Assembly (NCBI GenBank): GCA_009760855.2
Contig: WPIO01000002.1
Coordinates: 12,808,001-12,872,000 of the forward strand
Source: Cristatella mucedo
Taxonomy: Eukaryota > Bryozoa > Phylactolaemata > Cristatellidae
DNA: 64,000 nucleotides
Direction: 5' to 3'
The notes under the pieces are model-generated. The model ran no database searches. It was not told the DNA's origin and saw nothing but the letters and a program-made list of their open reading frames with translations. Made by a program: the position numbers and the translations under genes. This document shows positions 9,830-21,989 of the stretch, piece after piece (position 1 is the stretch's first letter; every line of letters begins with the position of its first letter).

Positions 9830-11640
9830 CGAGGTGCTTTTTACTCGATTCTTCTTTGATGACGAAGTTCAAAGGGATGTTTGATCCTAGCACGCCGCAA
9901 GTGTTTGTTAATTTGGATTACAGCTGCGTAGGTAGTATCGACTTCTATGACTATAGAGAGAGCGATAGAATGCTAGCAGCGTGAGTCTGCCCATTCTAGT
10001 TAGAGATACGAACAACGAAAGAGCTAACTTTCGACGTTTAATGCGTATCGTCGGAATTCGTTCAAATGTAGGGAGACCCTGGTCGTGCATCACTAAGGTA
10101 TGCAGATATGGGTGTCATAGTGTCGTCACATTTTAGAAATGCTGCTCTTGATCGTCCAAATGTGTAGAGGCAGCGCAGGGCTCATTTGTAATCCCACGTG
10201 ACAAGACTTGCAGCCCCCTCCACTAAACCTAAGCGTTGCCAGTCCGTAATTAGTCTAGTCGAACCTTAACGTGACGAGTTTATCGCGATTAACCTTGTCA
10301 AACGAGCCTCTAAGCTTCATTCCTTGTCGTGATAGCAGGGATCAAAGGTTCGTCAATTGGGGACCAAAGGTTCTCGCATTGTCGTTGCCAGTGTAATATG
10401 TTTTATCATTGCTGTTTTGTAATTATCATCCCTTGAACGGCTCTGACCTTTTCGTTAAAAGGGCACCCTAAACTTTGGACACTGGAAGATCGATTGGCAT
10501 GTAGTGTAGGCTGCTGATAAGCTGGTCGATTGGAACTAATTGTTATTAACTGACCCTAGGTGGCTCGCGCCAGTTGCAGTTAGTGGAAATGCGCCCAAAA
10601 TACTGTCGTCGGCCATGGGGTTGGCGAAATGCCTTTGTGGCTGGTAATATAGGCCATACTTACAATTTCAGTAGTTGCAAATATAGTGACCGTCTATTGG
10701 ACGCACGATGCACTTGGCCATGAACTCCTATTAGCTCACTGGCCCATGCTGTAGTGGCACGAAGCAAGATCACATCCCACCTGGTGATAGAAGCCTCAAC
10801 AACTCCTCAAATGCTAATACCTTGTGGTCGGTCTTCGCCTAGTGGTGCCGGAAGTAAAACCTTTCTGGAGCGAGGAAGCTACCGGGGACCGCTGGAAGCT
10901 AGCCGAAATACCGCACCACTTGTTGTGCAAACTTATCAGCAACGGTCAAGCATTCTTATAAAATCTACTTAAAAAATATTGCAAGCAGTACTTTAAGGTT
11001 ATTTACTTTGTACGGCTTTTGAGAGGGATACCGTTCAAATTTATTCCACTGCCGGGTAGGTGCAGGACAGGTGGAGAAAGTTTTGCTTGGTAAGTACTAT
11101 CAATTCAACAGCTGAGAACTAAAACCAAGATTTAATGAGCATACCAAAACGCAGGGCATCTATTAGTGCCTGCACAAAGGTTTACTTCTTTGCCTAGTAT
11201 TTGTAATGAATTTCATCAGCAGCAAAAATTGATTTGTTGCAGACGTTCCGCATTTTCATTGATTTTTGATCGAATCAGCGATCGAAAAGGCTTCGCTTAA
11301 TTGTAGTAATTACTTCGCGATTGCCGTAAACATTTCGCTGGAACAATCCTAGTAAGGGTCGCACTTATTGCAGCAGCAAGTCCATTTCAGTTGTGCTCGC
11401 GTATCATTGTCTGCCCCTATTCCATGCATTGCATGCTCTGCAGTTAATCATGTGCTACAGCATCTCAGTTTCCTTAAATTCTTGGCAATGTTTGGAAAGG
11501 TTATCTAACCAGCTATTCAAGGACTATTACTTATCCTGTACATGCGTGACTTCTTACTGTCACTTAGGGGGCATGATGTCACTTAAGGAGATGCGACGTT
11601 AATGAGTGCTGACAAAATTTATTTTAGAATTCGCGTTCAA
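9830..11640. other. no gene seen
   Basis: About 1.8 kb of unique-looking sequence. Open frames are at most 72 codons and unrecognisable; I see no repeat from elsewhere in the window. Confidence 0.45.
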
Positions 11641-12192
11641 CAAGCTCTCTAACCTAAATAATAGCTTTGGTACCGAGCTCGTGGAAAATTTGAAGTGTCG
11701 CCTTGATGAGCAATTGAGCAAGGATGTTATGAACCTCTTCCGCTAGTTTAAACGATCCATCAGCCTTTCCATCAAAAACTATGCTAAATGTCGGCAGAAA
11801 ATCTAGTGTCTTGTCTATTTGGAGTCGATCCTTTGAAGACCGTGTTTTAATTCGTATGCTCCCAAAGTCTGGAACTAACTCCCGACCTGCGTCATGAAAT
11901 CTCCTGACTTTCCCACATTTAAAAGAAACTAAAAGTGCAGCTATTTATCACAGCATTTAGTGGGTCCCTGAGATTTGTCCTTTATGTACTTATGCGTGCT
12001 GACACTGTCATGCTGCCACTAACCACCCCTGCATGCTGCTCCTGTGCATGTCACTCCTAACCGTGTTATTGTTATTTATTGAACACGCTACTACTAGCCA
12101 TTCGATCGTGCTTCCTTTGCAGGAAATGCAGGGCCTAGAAAGTGGTTGAGTTCTCTGAGGGTGGTATATCAAATGCATTATTATTATTATTC
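11640..12192 (+). mobile_element. decayed L2-type LINE 3' end
   Basis: Plus-strand remnant of the family seen intact at 44.5-46.6 kb. It shows GCTCCCAAAGTCTGGAAC, ACATTTAAAAGAAACTAAA, TTTAGTGGGTCCCTG, then TGCTGCCACTAACCAC, GCATGTCACTCCTAACC and the tail GCCTAGAAAGTGGTTGAG...CATTATTATTATTATTC. The reading frame is broken. Confidence 0.8.
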
Positions 12193-12199
12193 TTAACGA

Positions 12200-13035
12200 T
12201 GAAGAAATCGTTGCCGAACAGCTGTTAAATGAGGCTGGAAGCGAGAAATTGTTCTCTCCAAGATGAATTGAATTTGTTGCTTCAAAAAGATGGATCGTCA
12301 ATTGCTGTTGGAGGACGAGACATTTTACATGGCTAAAGTCCGAATTCACGCTCACCATGAACTCTGGCTAGCGCACTGAAAATCTCCAGAAACTGTACAT
12401 TCTATCCATTAAACCGACATTGACGAAAGTAGACAGTTTTTTCGGTCTGTGCAAGGTTCTGTACAAAATTAAGATTCCGTCTCTCAGACAGGTCGCTTAA
12501 TGACCTTGTGTAATTGAAATATTTTTATAAGAAGAAAAATGTATAGATTTAGCACTAATCACGAAAGACATATAGTAATCATCTTTTCAAACAAATATAA
12601 CAAATATACAAAAATAAGCTATTGACTGCAACATCAGTGAAAAAATGGAAAAACTAGTAAAAACAGCTGTTAACAGCTATTTTTGTAAAATGGAAAACAG
12701 TAAACAACTATTTTCGAAAATGAGTTTTTCAGAAACTCCAGCGTCAGAGGTACACGAGCAAGGAACCAGCCAGCGAGAGAAATATTAAATGAACACTGAC
12801 ACTTGGCGTACTTGGCCCCGACTCAACAAAATCGGTGACATCAGGGCATGAGCCGTCCTTCGCGTGCATGTACCTGCTTATTTGCTCGTGCCTGCTGCTT
12901 CGTGTGCCTGCTGCTTGCGGATGTTACCAACAATAGTTGTGAACGCTTTATATGCAGCACGTGTAGAGTGCCTAGAGAAAGAAACAGTTCTCCGAGGGCG
13001 CTATACAAATTTATTATTATTCGTATTGTTATTAT
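12200..13035 (+). mobile_element. L2-tailed nonautonomous repeat, copy 1
   Basis: About 0.8 kb matching 54935-55610. Landmarks in order are CTCCAAGATGAAT, ATGGATCGTCAA, AAAGTCCGAATT, CCATTAAACCGACAT, GGTTCTGTACAAAA, then GAACCAGCCAGCGA, GCCTGCTGCTT and an L2-like 3' end (AGTGCCTAGAGAAAGAAAC, then TTATTATTATT). It has no open frame of note, so it looks like a nonautonomous element that borrows the L2 tail. Confidence 0.7.
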
Positions 13036-13039
13036 GAGC

Positions 13040-14040
13040 AGTAAAAGTCTATTAGGAATCAACCAGTGTAATACAGAAAGAATGGCTCTTCACCTAATTG
13101 TCTTGATTGTGGCTTCGATGCTAAGAAGTTGTTGTTTAAAACATGGACAAGTATCTTAATAAGGAAATTGGGGACTTATACATTTAGGATCGTTTCAGAT
13201 GCTCAATTATTCGCTTAATGAATGAGTGTAGCTTGTGTCATCATCGCGAACGGCACTGAACGCTAGCCAACGTGCAACACCATCAGTTTATTCCACCTCC
13301 ACACGGAGCAGGGCGAAGCACAACTCTCCTCGTCCCTCTCGCCCACCGGAGTCCCCGACTCCCATGTCATAACGATCACCAATAGCACGTCCCGGCTGCC
13401 TACCACATCGAGTGTCACAGCCCACTCGTACAGCGATCAGGGGCAGTGTCATCAATTAAATGAAGCCACAATTAATACAAAAATTGAGTGAAGCTAAGAA
13501 CAGTTCTAATTAACTTGGAGTAAGTTTACTGACTTACGCGCGTCAAAGTTTTCACGGTTGAGGAAAATGGGTGTCAATTCTTATGAGTGCATGAATGATT
13601 TTCAAAGTAGTATAAGACGGGACTTCCGTAAAAGAAGCACTTCTTGTCTCATTTTCCACGAGCGAGCGCGAGCAAAGATAATTATCTATATTCACAAACA
13701 GTTTGAAATGCATTAGTAGTTGAGAAACCAGGCACGTTTTTCGACCTTTACATGAATTTGAATTTCTTTAATCTTCGATATTTATGAACAGTTAGTGAGT
13801 CAATTCATTCTCATCGTCAGATTGTTTCTGCAATGTATGTCCCAACTCCGAAAATGACACGAACATTTAGATTAGAATATTGCTAGAGTTATAAAAGAAA
13901 TTTTGACGAGGAGTTTTTCGAGATTGGGATCAGAGCTGTGGTCGCCTCAAGTAAGCGTTATGGTAAGGTATACAATCGAATTCGCGTCGGGTTTGATCCA
14001 ACTAAGGCTAAGTCTTAGCTGCTCTACTTTGACCGTACTA
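13040..14040. other. no gene seen
   Basis: Unassigned sequence; a C-rich patch at 13290-13400 vaguely resembles 7560-7700. No supportable frame. Confidence 0.4.
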
Positions 14041-14050
14041 ATTTTTACCG

Positions 14051-14335
14051 TTGGGGATGAAACAACTATTACCAGCTGAAAACCTTTGGTTCGTGTCAAT
14101 GATTGCTGTTTTTATAGGTGGGGCCCAAGCTACGCGTAAGGACATAGTTAGATTTCAAAATAAGGGTGCTTGTTTAAGGTTGATATACTATGCCCAACGT
14201 GTAAGACATATGACCAATCACGAGAAATATATTCTTGACTTAAATCGTCTATTATATTTTGAACGTAGATATACATTGAAAAGAATAGATAGGATATTAC
14301 AATTCAAGCAGAGAACTGGCTACAGAATTATGTAA
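14051..14335 (+). CDS. unrecognised 94-codon ORF
   Basis: An ATG-to-stop frame in AT-rich DNA. The first part is hydrophobic (about residues 11-26, LWFVSMIAVFIGGAQA, which could be a signal peptide). The rest is basic and rich in Arg, Tyr and Leu with a possible helical end. I do not recognise the product. It lies in a LINE-rich stretch, has no visible splice context or poly(A) signal, and may be chance. Listed only because composition and the hydrophobic start are more protein-like than neighbouring frames. Confidence 0.15.
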   Translation: MGMKQLLPAENLWFVSMIAVFIGGAQATRKDIVRFQNKGACLRLIYYAQRVRHMTNHEKYILDLNRLLYFERRYTLKRIDRILQFKQRTGYRIM

Positions 14336-14339
14336 ACAA

Positions 14340-14985
14340 TCAGGCTGAGCTTAGGAACAAGACAAGTAATAACTTTTAATAGAATCTCTTAAAGCTACTA
14401 AAATGCATACTTTCAAAACGATGGAATATGTACGAAAAAGAAGAAGCGACGAGTGATTCAGTAAGGAATCTGAATGTTGACGAGTGGCCGAGTTGGCTAA
14501 AAGTTACACAACTCCTACGCTTATTGATCGTAAGACCCGTAAAATTTGCAATACTTTAAATTATGACGATGCTAGGCTGATAGGCAGATGCAAGAATGCT
14601 GTCAGTCGAGGCTTGGAAGCCATACAAAAATCCACGAGCCACGAGTCGGATGAACGAAGGATCGACCTATGAGAATTGCGTCCGGGAGAATAATAACTAT
14701 GTCTAAGTACAAAAGTTCAGATTTGAGAGAGAATAAAGTCAGACCCATGTGAGAGTTGGAGGCTGCATCAGCAGCAGCTTAATCAAGAGACCTTTGTGTG
14801 GACGAAAGACGACCCGAGGTGATAGACAGATAAGTGTCATTTTAAATGCTAAGTTGAGTTCAAGTGGCTACTCTCGTAGCTGTATGCATCTTCTTGTGCT
14901 GTGCAGGGATCCATAGGCTGCAACAGCTCCTCCATACTGACAACTTAAATTAAAGAACCAACCACTCCACAGAGTCAGCATTGAT
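14340..14985. other. no gene seen
   Basis: Short frames only (62 codons at 14484), none recognisable, before the LINE remnant. Confidence 0.4.
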
Positions 14986-14989
14986 TCAT

Positions 14990-16702
14990 ACGTGTAACGA
15001 CCTTATCAGGAAAGTAGACTTATGCTTTATATCCCTGCTTTATTTGCTCAATCTTTCGGTAGCATTTGCTACAATTGATCACCAAGTTGTTCTCGAGTGC
15101 CTCTCATCTCACCCGACCATCGCTGGCACTGCTCTGCAATAGTTAAGGTCGTATTTCGGTAAGAGACTCCAGAGCAATAATATGAATGGGAATCAGTCAA
15201 GCGAGGAGCCAACACATGACGGGCAACCCAGCGCTCTCTACTTGGCCTACTCCTTTTCACAATTTGAACTCTCTTACTTACCGATGCAATTGCCAAGCAC
15301 AATCTAGGATTTCACGTCTATGCCTATGTCACACAACTGAACCTTTGCTTTTATCCCTCGCAGCCTGAAAGCCTGTCAAACTCTCTAAATTCCCTTGCTG
15401 CAGGTTTTTTTAATGAAATCTGCACTTGGATAGTAGCAAGCTTTCACAAATTGAGTGACTATAAAATTAAATTACTAGTTACTGGAAAACCAAGTGTGAC
15501 TGAGAAACCAGAAAGCCTCACCCTTAAAATGTGTTCTGCTATTTATTTTCTGCCACAGCTCCACGAAATCAACGTGTCTTGTTCCAAAGTGATCTTTCTG
15601 TAGACAAACAAATCAACTTCCTTGTCAAGTTTGCACATTGTCAGCTCCATAGCATTGCAAACATTTGGGCCTGCTAAAAGAAAAAGCCACATTCAAGTGT
15701 GTCCATACATTTGAGATATCCCATTCTGGCTTCTGTAACTCATTCTTTGCAGGTCTTTCGGCCTGTGCATGCAAGCACTTACAGTTGGGGAAGTCTGCAG
15801 CCACGCTTGTTGTCGCGAGCGTCGCAGTCTCCACATTCCACAATTTCTCGCCAACGTGCACTGGCTACCCATTAAACAGATCTTATTACTCACGTTTACA
15901 TCCCTCCACTTTTAATACATATCACTGGGACTGAAATCGTCTGCCAGCAATCTCAGAAAATTAATTGAAAAGGGGTTAAAAACACTTCATTAGGTTTTTT
16001 TAATATGCATACAGCATTGATTAAAAAATAAAATTGCTCTACCAATAGATAATGCCCAGCGTTTTAAATGCTTAAATAATGCTCAGTTCATAACGCTTCA
16101 TCACTGTTTCATAATTCAATGAAAAATGTTACCTTCAATTTCAACTATGATCCTAATCAAGGAGCTTAATGACTTCAAGGTTCAGTCATTCACTTTTAGG
16201 CCCCTTCATTCTCTGGCTCCAGTCTAACAATCAGAACTACTTCATCACCAGGCAGAGAATCGTACGAATCGATCTTCTGACTCAAATCGTTTAGCTATAC
16301 CTCGTATGAACCTGAAGACATTTGGAGACCCTGCCTTTAGTTCGCATGCTCCCAAAGCCTGGAACTCACAGCCGACTTTTGTCACAACATCCTCTGACTT
16401 GACCGCATTTAAAAAGAACTTAAACACGCACCTATTTAGGACAGCCTTTAGTGGGTCGCTGTGATTCTTCCCTTATATGCATATGCGTGCTTACACAGTG
16501 CATGCTGCCACTAACCACACTTGCATGCTGACCCTATGCATGTCACCCCTAACCATGTTATTCATGTTGTTTATCAAGCATGATGCCACTCACCATTCAA
16601 TCGTGTTTTCTTTTCCAGCTAATGTAAAACACCTAGAAAGAGATTGAGTTCTCGGAGGGTGCTCTATCAAGTGTATTATTATTATTGTTATTATTATTAT
16701 TA
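14990..16702 (+). pseudogene. decayed L2-type LINE, plus strand
   Basis: A full-width but broken copy of the reverse transcriptase and 3' end of the family at 44.5 kb. In plus-strand reading, remnants of motif A (FATIDHQVVLE), the GKRLQS block and the thumb region (FCNSFFAGLSACACKHLQL near 15740) appear in order, interrupted by many stops and frameshifts. The ORF C-terminal region follows at 16190-16440 (SSHAPKAWNSQP-like, then a remnant of KNLNTHLFR). The 3' UTR and (ATT)n tail end at about 16702. Confidence 0.82.
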
Positions 16703-16970
16703 TCAATGGGAGTTGAGAGTATTCGACTTGCTGGAGGGCTGGGAGGGATCAAAGCAATAGTACGACTGAGTGTCATCTGCATAGAAGTGAAGGCCTAGAT
16801 TGTGCTTGGCAATCACGTTGGCAGGAGGGAAAGTGTAAACCATGAAAAGAATGGGACCAAGCACAGACCTCTGAGGTACCCCATATTTCAGAGGTTCCTC
16901 GCATGATCTTCGCCTGTTCACAGCCATAGTTTGGAGTCTCCCACTGAGATAGGACCCGAGCCATCTCATC
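16703..16970 (-). pseudogene. L2 reverse-transcriptase fragment, minus strand
   Basis: Minus-strand fragment covering RT motifs B and C: PLKYGVPQRSVLGP, then NLGLHFYADDTQSYY. It corresponds to about 45567-45812 of the intact copy. The YADD box is kept; the usual G in PQGS is R. It abuts the (ATT)n tail of the plus-strand copy directly. Confidence 0.88.
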
Positions 16971-18350
16971 TCACTCACAAACAGATTCACGGTGGGGAAC
17001 CAGGAGCAAACGAGGCAGCAAGTGGCAACCATAGCAGCCATGGGCCTAGTGCTGAGAATCACGGAGCTGACGACACCGCTCACAGGCCAGCCACATTTCT
17101 GGCAGCAGCAGTTGCTGCAGCAGAGGAGAAGGTGGCCCTCGGGCGATGGCACATCACTCACAGAGCCGAACCTTTTGACTCGGTCGGTCGAAACCAATCC
17201 TGGATCCCCTGACCTTACGATGGCATATATCGAGCTTCAGGGCCAGCTACAGTCAGCCATTGACCCACCTTGGCAGGCCATGTCGGCAATCGGCTTCGGC
17301 CTGCTGAAACAAGAAATTGGAACTCAGTATCAGTCATCAAAGCTACAGAGCTACAGCAGAACCCTTATCAGAGGGCTGCTTGCCTCCAGCTGCTAAGGCC
17401 CATGAGTAAGGTAGCACAGGCATCGAGCTGTAATCAGTAGCCGGTGCAAGCAAGATCGACTAAGTTCAGCGCCACTTAAGCAAAGTGGTTTCCTAACCAC
17501 AACCTTTGGTCAATCGGAAGTCCCCCCAGAAAGTTCAGCACTCTACAAGCAAATCACTCGCTATCCAGATTCGGGGCAAGCACAGCAGCAGCCAGGTGGG
17601 TGGGTGGGTGGTGGTTGACGTTGGAATGACCAGGCGGTTTCCACTGACGTCATTGCTCCTGCTGGATTGCTTGCTGACTGCAGCTGCCCACCTACAGAAA
17701 GCAGCACCAGCCAGTGCCACCGGAGGCAGGCAGCATCGGTTTCACTATCGGTCTGCATTTCTTGAGCTCAAAGAAACGAGCACGTGGGCAGTTTGCGGAA
17801 TCATGGCTCGGCCACTTTGGAAGAACAATAAGCAAAAACGTCCAAAACACATGCCGGGCGAGTGCAGACAACCTTCTGTAGGGAGTGGTTGCAAGAGCGC
17901 TACATTGCGTAAGCAGTCGCACACGTGACAAGCGCTCTGCATGACCTAGGGACAGAAAGGCCGACTCGTGCAAGCCTAGGTGAAACCGTGACATGCTCAC
18001 TTCCGGCAAGTCGGCGGTGTCAAAACTGCGAAACGCCTGCATCACCAGCTGATCGTGGCAGCATCCAGCCACCGTCGCGGCACTGATGCTGCAACAAGTC
18101 CGGCGCAATCGAGCTAGTCGGTTGAGCAAGCAAATGTGGGTAATAGGAAGCCGACAGCAGTGCTGCACCGTTCGTACAGCCCACTCACCTTCCTGTCGCC
18201 AACTTCAGCCGACTACTCGGTCAACGCCTTTCTTCTCGGTAGAAACAACTGTGCTCAAGCCCCTAGAACTAATCGCATGAAAACAAGCTTCGCTCTAAAA
18301 GAAACTGGTGGCACTGATTGGACGTAAGGCAAATTCGGTAAAAACGAGTT
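16971..18350. other. unassigned, possible LINE 5' sequence
   Basis: Several open frames occur but none is clearly a gene. The longest on the plus strand (16992-17396, 134 codons) contains SVETNPGSP, which resembles the ETNPGP motif found near the ORF start of some CR1/L2 elements. This suggests, weakly, that part of the stretch is LINE 5' sequence. Confidence 0.3.
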
Positions 18351-18351
18351 C

Positions 18352-18750
18352 TTTCTACCATTAGATGAGTCCCTAATTTTGGCGAGATTCCTTAGCTGAA
18401 ACTAGGCTAAATGAAAGAAATGTGCTCATCTAATGAAAAGTAATTTTTAGTAAGGTATGCACAGTTTACGGGACGACTTGATGGGAGTAATGCTAGCTGA
18501 ATCACTTTCCAGTGTTAGAACTTCAAACTGTCGGGGGACACTTGGTTTTTTATCGAACGAGCTGTCTCCCAGCTAGACAACAGACAGACGCACGAGAGCT
18601 GCCGCTGCGCCACAAAGGCAGCCACATCCTTTATTATTGAAACTGAAGCCAGAGTAACCTTCGTCATCACATCGTAAGCCGAACCTTCAACAAATGCAAA
18701 CAAACGAATCTCAATTGCCGCAATGTCGAAGCAGCAACCCGGCAAGTTCA
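18352..18750. repeat. segmental duplication A1, left copy
   Basis: Matches 57883-58262 with substitutions and small indels. Shared landmarks are TTAGCTGAAACTAGGCTAAA, ATGTGCTCAT, CAATTTTTAGTAAGGTA-like, GACACTTGGTTTTTTAT, GCTAGACAAC and CCACAAAGGCAGCCA. Confidence 0.85.
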
Positions 18751-19084
18751 GAAGAAAAATAAATTGCGCCAGCTAGATTAAATCTCTGAGATGTGCTAGG
18801 TAAGCAATCGCTTGCAGCAAAGGCAATGGTGAATTAAAATACGAGGCTCTTTCGCTAAAGACAAATGCGGAGCAGCAAAATGTAAAAGGTCACAATGGGC
18901 CGTTAAGAAGGGGTGCAGAAAATGTAAAACAGAATGCAAACAGCATATGCAACCATACCAGCGAACGACAAATGCGATGGAGCCGAGGACATGTCGTGCT
19001 GTTGCTGTCAGCAAGAAGAGCCTTAGGCAGAATGGTGGCATGAGAAGAATGGGTTGCAAAAGAGGGAAGGACTGGCTAAGCAGA

Positions 19085-19335
19085 GAGCTGCAGCAACAGC
19101 AACAGCAGAAAGCAGCAGCAGAAAGTGGCAGCAGAAGCATCAACAGTAGACACAGCAGCAGCAGAAAGCAGCAGCAGCAACAGCAGCAGCACAAAGCAGC
19201 AGCAGCAGAAAGTGGCAGCAGCAGAAGCATCATCAGCAGCAATAGCAGTAGCACAAAGTAGCTGCAGCACAAAGCAGCAGCAGAAACCGGCAGAAAGCAG
19301 CAGCAGAAACCGGCAGAAAGCAGCAGCAGCAGAAT
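19085..19335. repeat. AGC/AGA-rich imperfect repeat
   Basis: (GCAGCAGAAA)-type imperfect triplet repeat, giving open low-complexity frames on both strands that are not credible proteins. Confidence 0.9.
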
Positions 19336-20049
19336 GCAGAGGCCAAAGAGAAAGCTTTAGACAGAGCAGCCTCGCGATGCGATGGCTGAAGCCAGTGAAG
19401 CTGCAGCTGCATGGCCTCCCGACTGAATGGCTTGCAGAACACATACAACGAACGGGATGTGTAAGAATTGCCAATCTCTCACGATCAGATTTTATGGCAT
19501 CGCCTGGTATACTACTTTGGGAGATTCTGGCCTCCGTAGACGACATTTCAGTTTCATATGTGCACAAGTAATAATTTCAGACACAATCAGTGACTTGCCA
19601 GAGTTCTTGCTCGGAGTAGCATGCAATTAATCAGTTGTTTGATGCTGCTGTTGCTACTGCCCCTGCTACCACAATTTTTGACAGATTGTAAGACAAAACC
19701 TTTGTCCTTATCAGACATATGCTTCCCAGTAGAATGTCAGTCACTAATGGGCAGGCTTTCTCCAGTACATTCATAGGCTAAAGATAACAAGTATCTGCTC
19801 GGCTCCTACCACATATCACAAGTTGCTAGCCCTCAGAATGCATATGTAAAGTTCTTGCTTGGGTCTAGTAAACTACCATGTCTTCTTAAAAAGCAGACAG
19901 ATTGTGGGAGCTGGAAATGCAGGAAGTCAGAGTTCACTGCCTCACTAGAACAAAGCCCTGCTTGCAGCCAAGGCTGATGCAAAATATCATGCGAAGATGT
20001 GGCTGTGTTTTCTTGCATCTACCATTTCCAACAATGGCTGAGTATAGAG

Positions 20050-20420
20050 TAGATTTTAAGTCCCCTCATTGACTGGCTAAAGCCTAACTTGTAGAACTAC
20101 TTATTCACCAGCATAGATATAGGCATAGTACCAACGGCTTTTGTGACTCAAAAATTGCTTAGCAACAAACCTCAAACCAACCTCACATCGTTTGGTGACC
20201 ATGCCTTCAGTTCGTATGCTCTCAAAGGCTGGAACTCACTCCTGACTGACGTCACGACACCCCCATACTATATGAAATTTAGAAAGAAGCAAAAAAGCAC
20301 CCTTTCTCATAGCGTTTTGTGGGTCCTCGTGATTTGCCCATTGCATCTTTATGTAGGCTGACTGTGCTTGCTACCACTAACCGTATTTACATGTTGAAAT
20401 TGTGGATGTCACTTCTACAC
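20050..20420 (+). pseudogene. L2 LINE C-terminal fragment, plus strand
   Basis: Decayed ORF end and 3' UTR start: SFGDHAFSSYALKGWNSLLTD resembles the NLKSFGDRAFSSYAPKAWNS block of the 44.8-kb copy. It is followed by GTGGGTCCTCGTGATTTG and CTACCACTAACC. Confidence 0.8.
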
Positions 20421-20559
20421 ATTCTATGTTTGTTAAAATGTCGATGCTACCGCAAACCATTTGATCATCATTACAGAATGCATGTACCTCCATCTGCAAC
20501 TCCACAAAGCCATAAAGACTATGTGGGTGTTACCCAGGAGATTTTTTTTATAGCACACA

Positions 20560-21320
20560 CAGCCTAAGCGGCTTTCGGTACACATTCGGAAGCCAACAGA
20601 TTTCGTCTCACGCAACAAAGAGAAAGTGGGAAGCATAGCAGAGTCAGTAGAGCAGTTGAAGTAGTGAGTAGCATGGAAGTAGCAGCTCAGGACCGCTTAA
20701 AAGGATGACCCATAGTCAGCAGCAAGTGAGTAGTTGTCGTTGCGTAAGAATTGTGGAAGCGAGTTCCACAGTCTAGGACCTGCAGAGCTAAAGCTTCTGT
20801 TGCCAACGGTCTTAAAGTGGAGGAATGGAACAGCTAATTTATTGTCCATACGGGACCTGAGGGCTCAAAGAGGCTGAAACTGGTACAGCAGTTCAGCTAG
20901 GTACGAAGGAAATAAGCCGTGGCGGGCCTTAGGGGTCAGCATAAGAACTTCGCTCTGTATCCATTGCTCAACCGACATCCATCCTAGCTCTTTTAGCAAG
21001 GGAGACACGTGCTCAAGCCTCTGGGACTTGAAGACTAGCCTTGCAGCCATATTCACAGCCAGCTGCAGTGTCCTGGTTGCTTTCTTTGGTAGCACAGCCA
21101 AAAGGGAATTACAATAATCAAGCCGAGACAAAACTAAGGCGCTAGTTAAAGTTTTTTCAAGCCACTGTGGAAGACAGCTCCTAATCTTAGATAGGGATTG
21201 GACGTGATGGCTAGCCGTAGAAGCAGTCTTCTAAATGAAGCTTTTAAAATTGAGGCAGCTCTCAAAAACGACACCTATATTTCGAGCCCGTGGTGAAGGT
21301 CGCACAACAGCATCACCTAT
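20560..21320 (-). pseudogene. second CR1/L2-like LINE, RT C-terminal fragment
   Basis: Minus-strand frame 20865-21131 encodes SRLDYCNSLLAVLPKKATRT followed by LQLAVNMAARLVF, the conserved thumb block after the RT in CR1/L2-type LINEs. Beyond a frameshift, SAGPRLWNSLP-like sequence (about 20740-20800) gives the usual C-terminal motif. It differs from the 44.8-kb family and shares its 3' part with 6820-7260. Confidence 0.82.
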
Positions 21321-21339
21321 TACTATTATTAAGTCAGAG

Positions 21340-21943
21340 TGGTTTGGTGGGCCGGTGAATCGCTATTCCTAGGCACCACTCAAAATTGGCCAGCGTCAGA
21401 ATTGAGAACCCTGCATGCATTTTCCAGAACAGATTCAGCGATTTCAGTGTTGTTACAGCTTGCTCATTAATCACCAAGTTATGAAGCTCGGTAGGCTGAT
21501 GGAAGCAAGGTACCCTAAGTGGTGGTGGAGCAGGAGCTCCCCATATCATTTGTTCGAGATTTGGCCTGAAACACGATCAAAGTGCGAATTATTGACCTGG
21601 TTAACTAATTGAACTGGTTCTCAGTTAACTACTACATCGGTACCTAACCAATATCGTTAAGGCACACATGGAAAGCCTGCGCCATGGGAAGGGAGAAATA
21701 TATACTGATTGCATATGTGCTGATCCTGCTCCTTGGCCCAAGTCGTGGCAGAGCCCTCCCTGACGGCTGGATTGCCATGCTCCCTACCCAAAGTCAGGCT
21801 AGATTATTTACCAACCAGCTGCCCATGACACAGACAAGAAACTGCTACAGCAGAACTTGCCAGCCCTTGGCAATGCTAGCTGGCGATACATATCGCCAAT
21901 CTTCTTCAAAGTCTGCCGAGCACCAATATAAAGGACATAAGGG

Positions 21944-21989
<46 letters not shown>

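Noticed and set aside
16992-17396. 134-codon plus-strand ORF as a host gene
   Set aside because: Composition is irregular, it sits between LINE pieces, and it has no splice or poly(A) context; possibly LINE 5' sequence.
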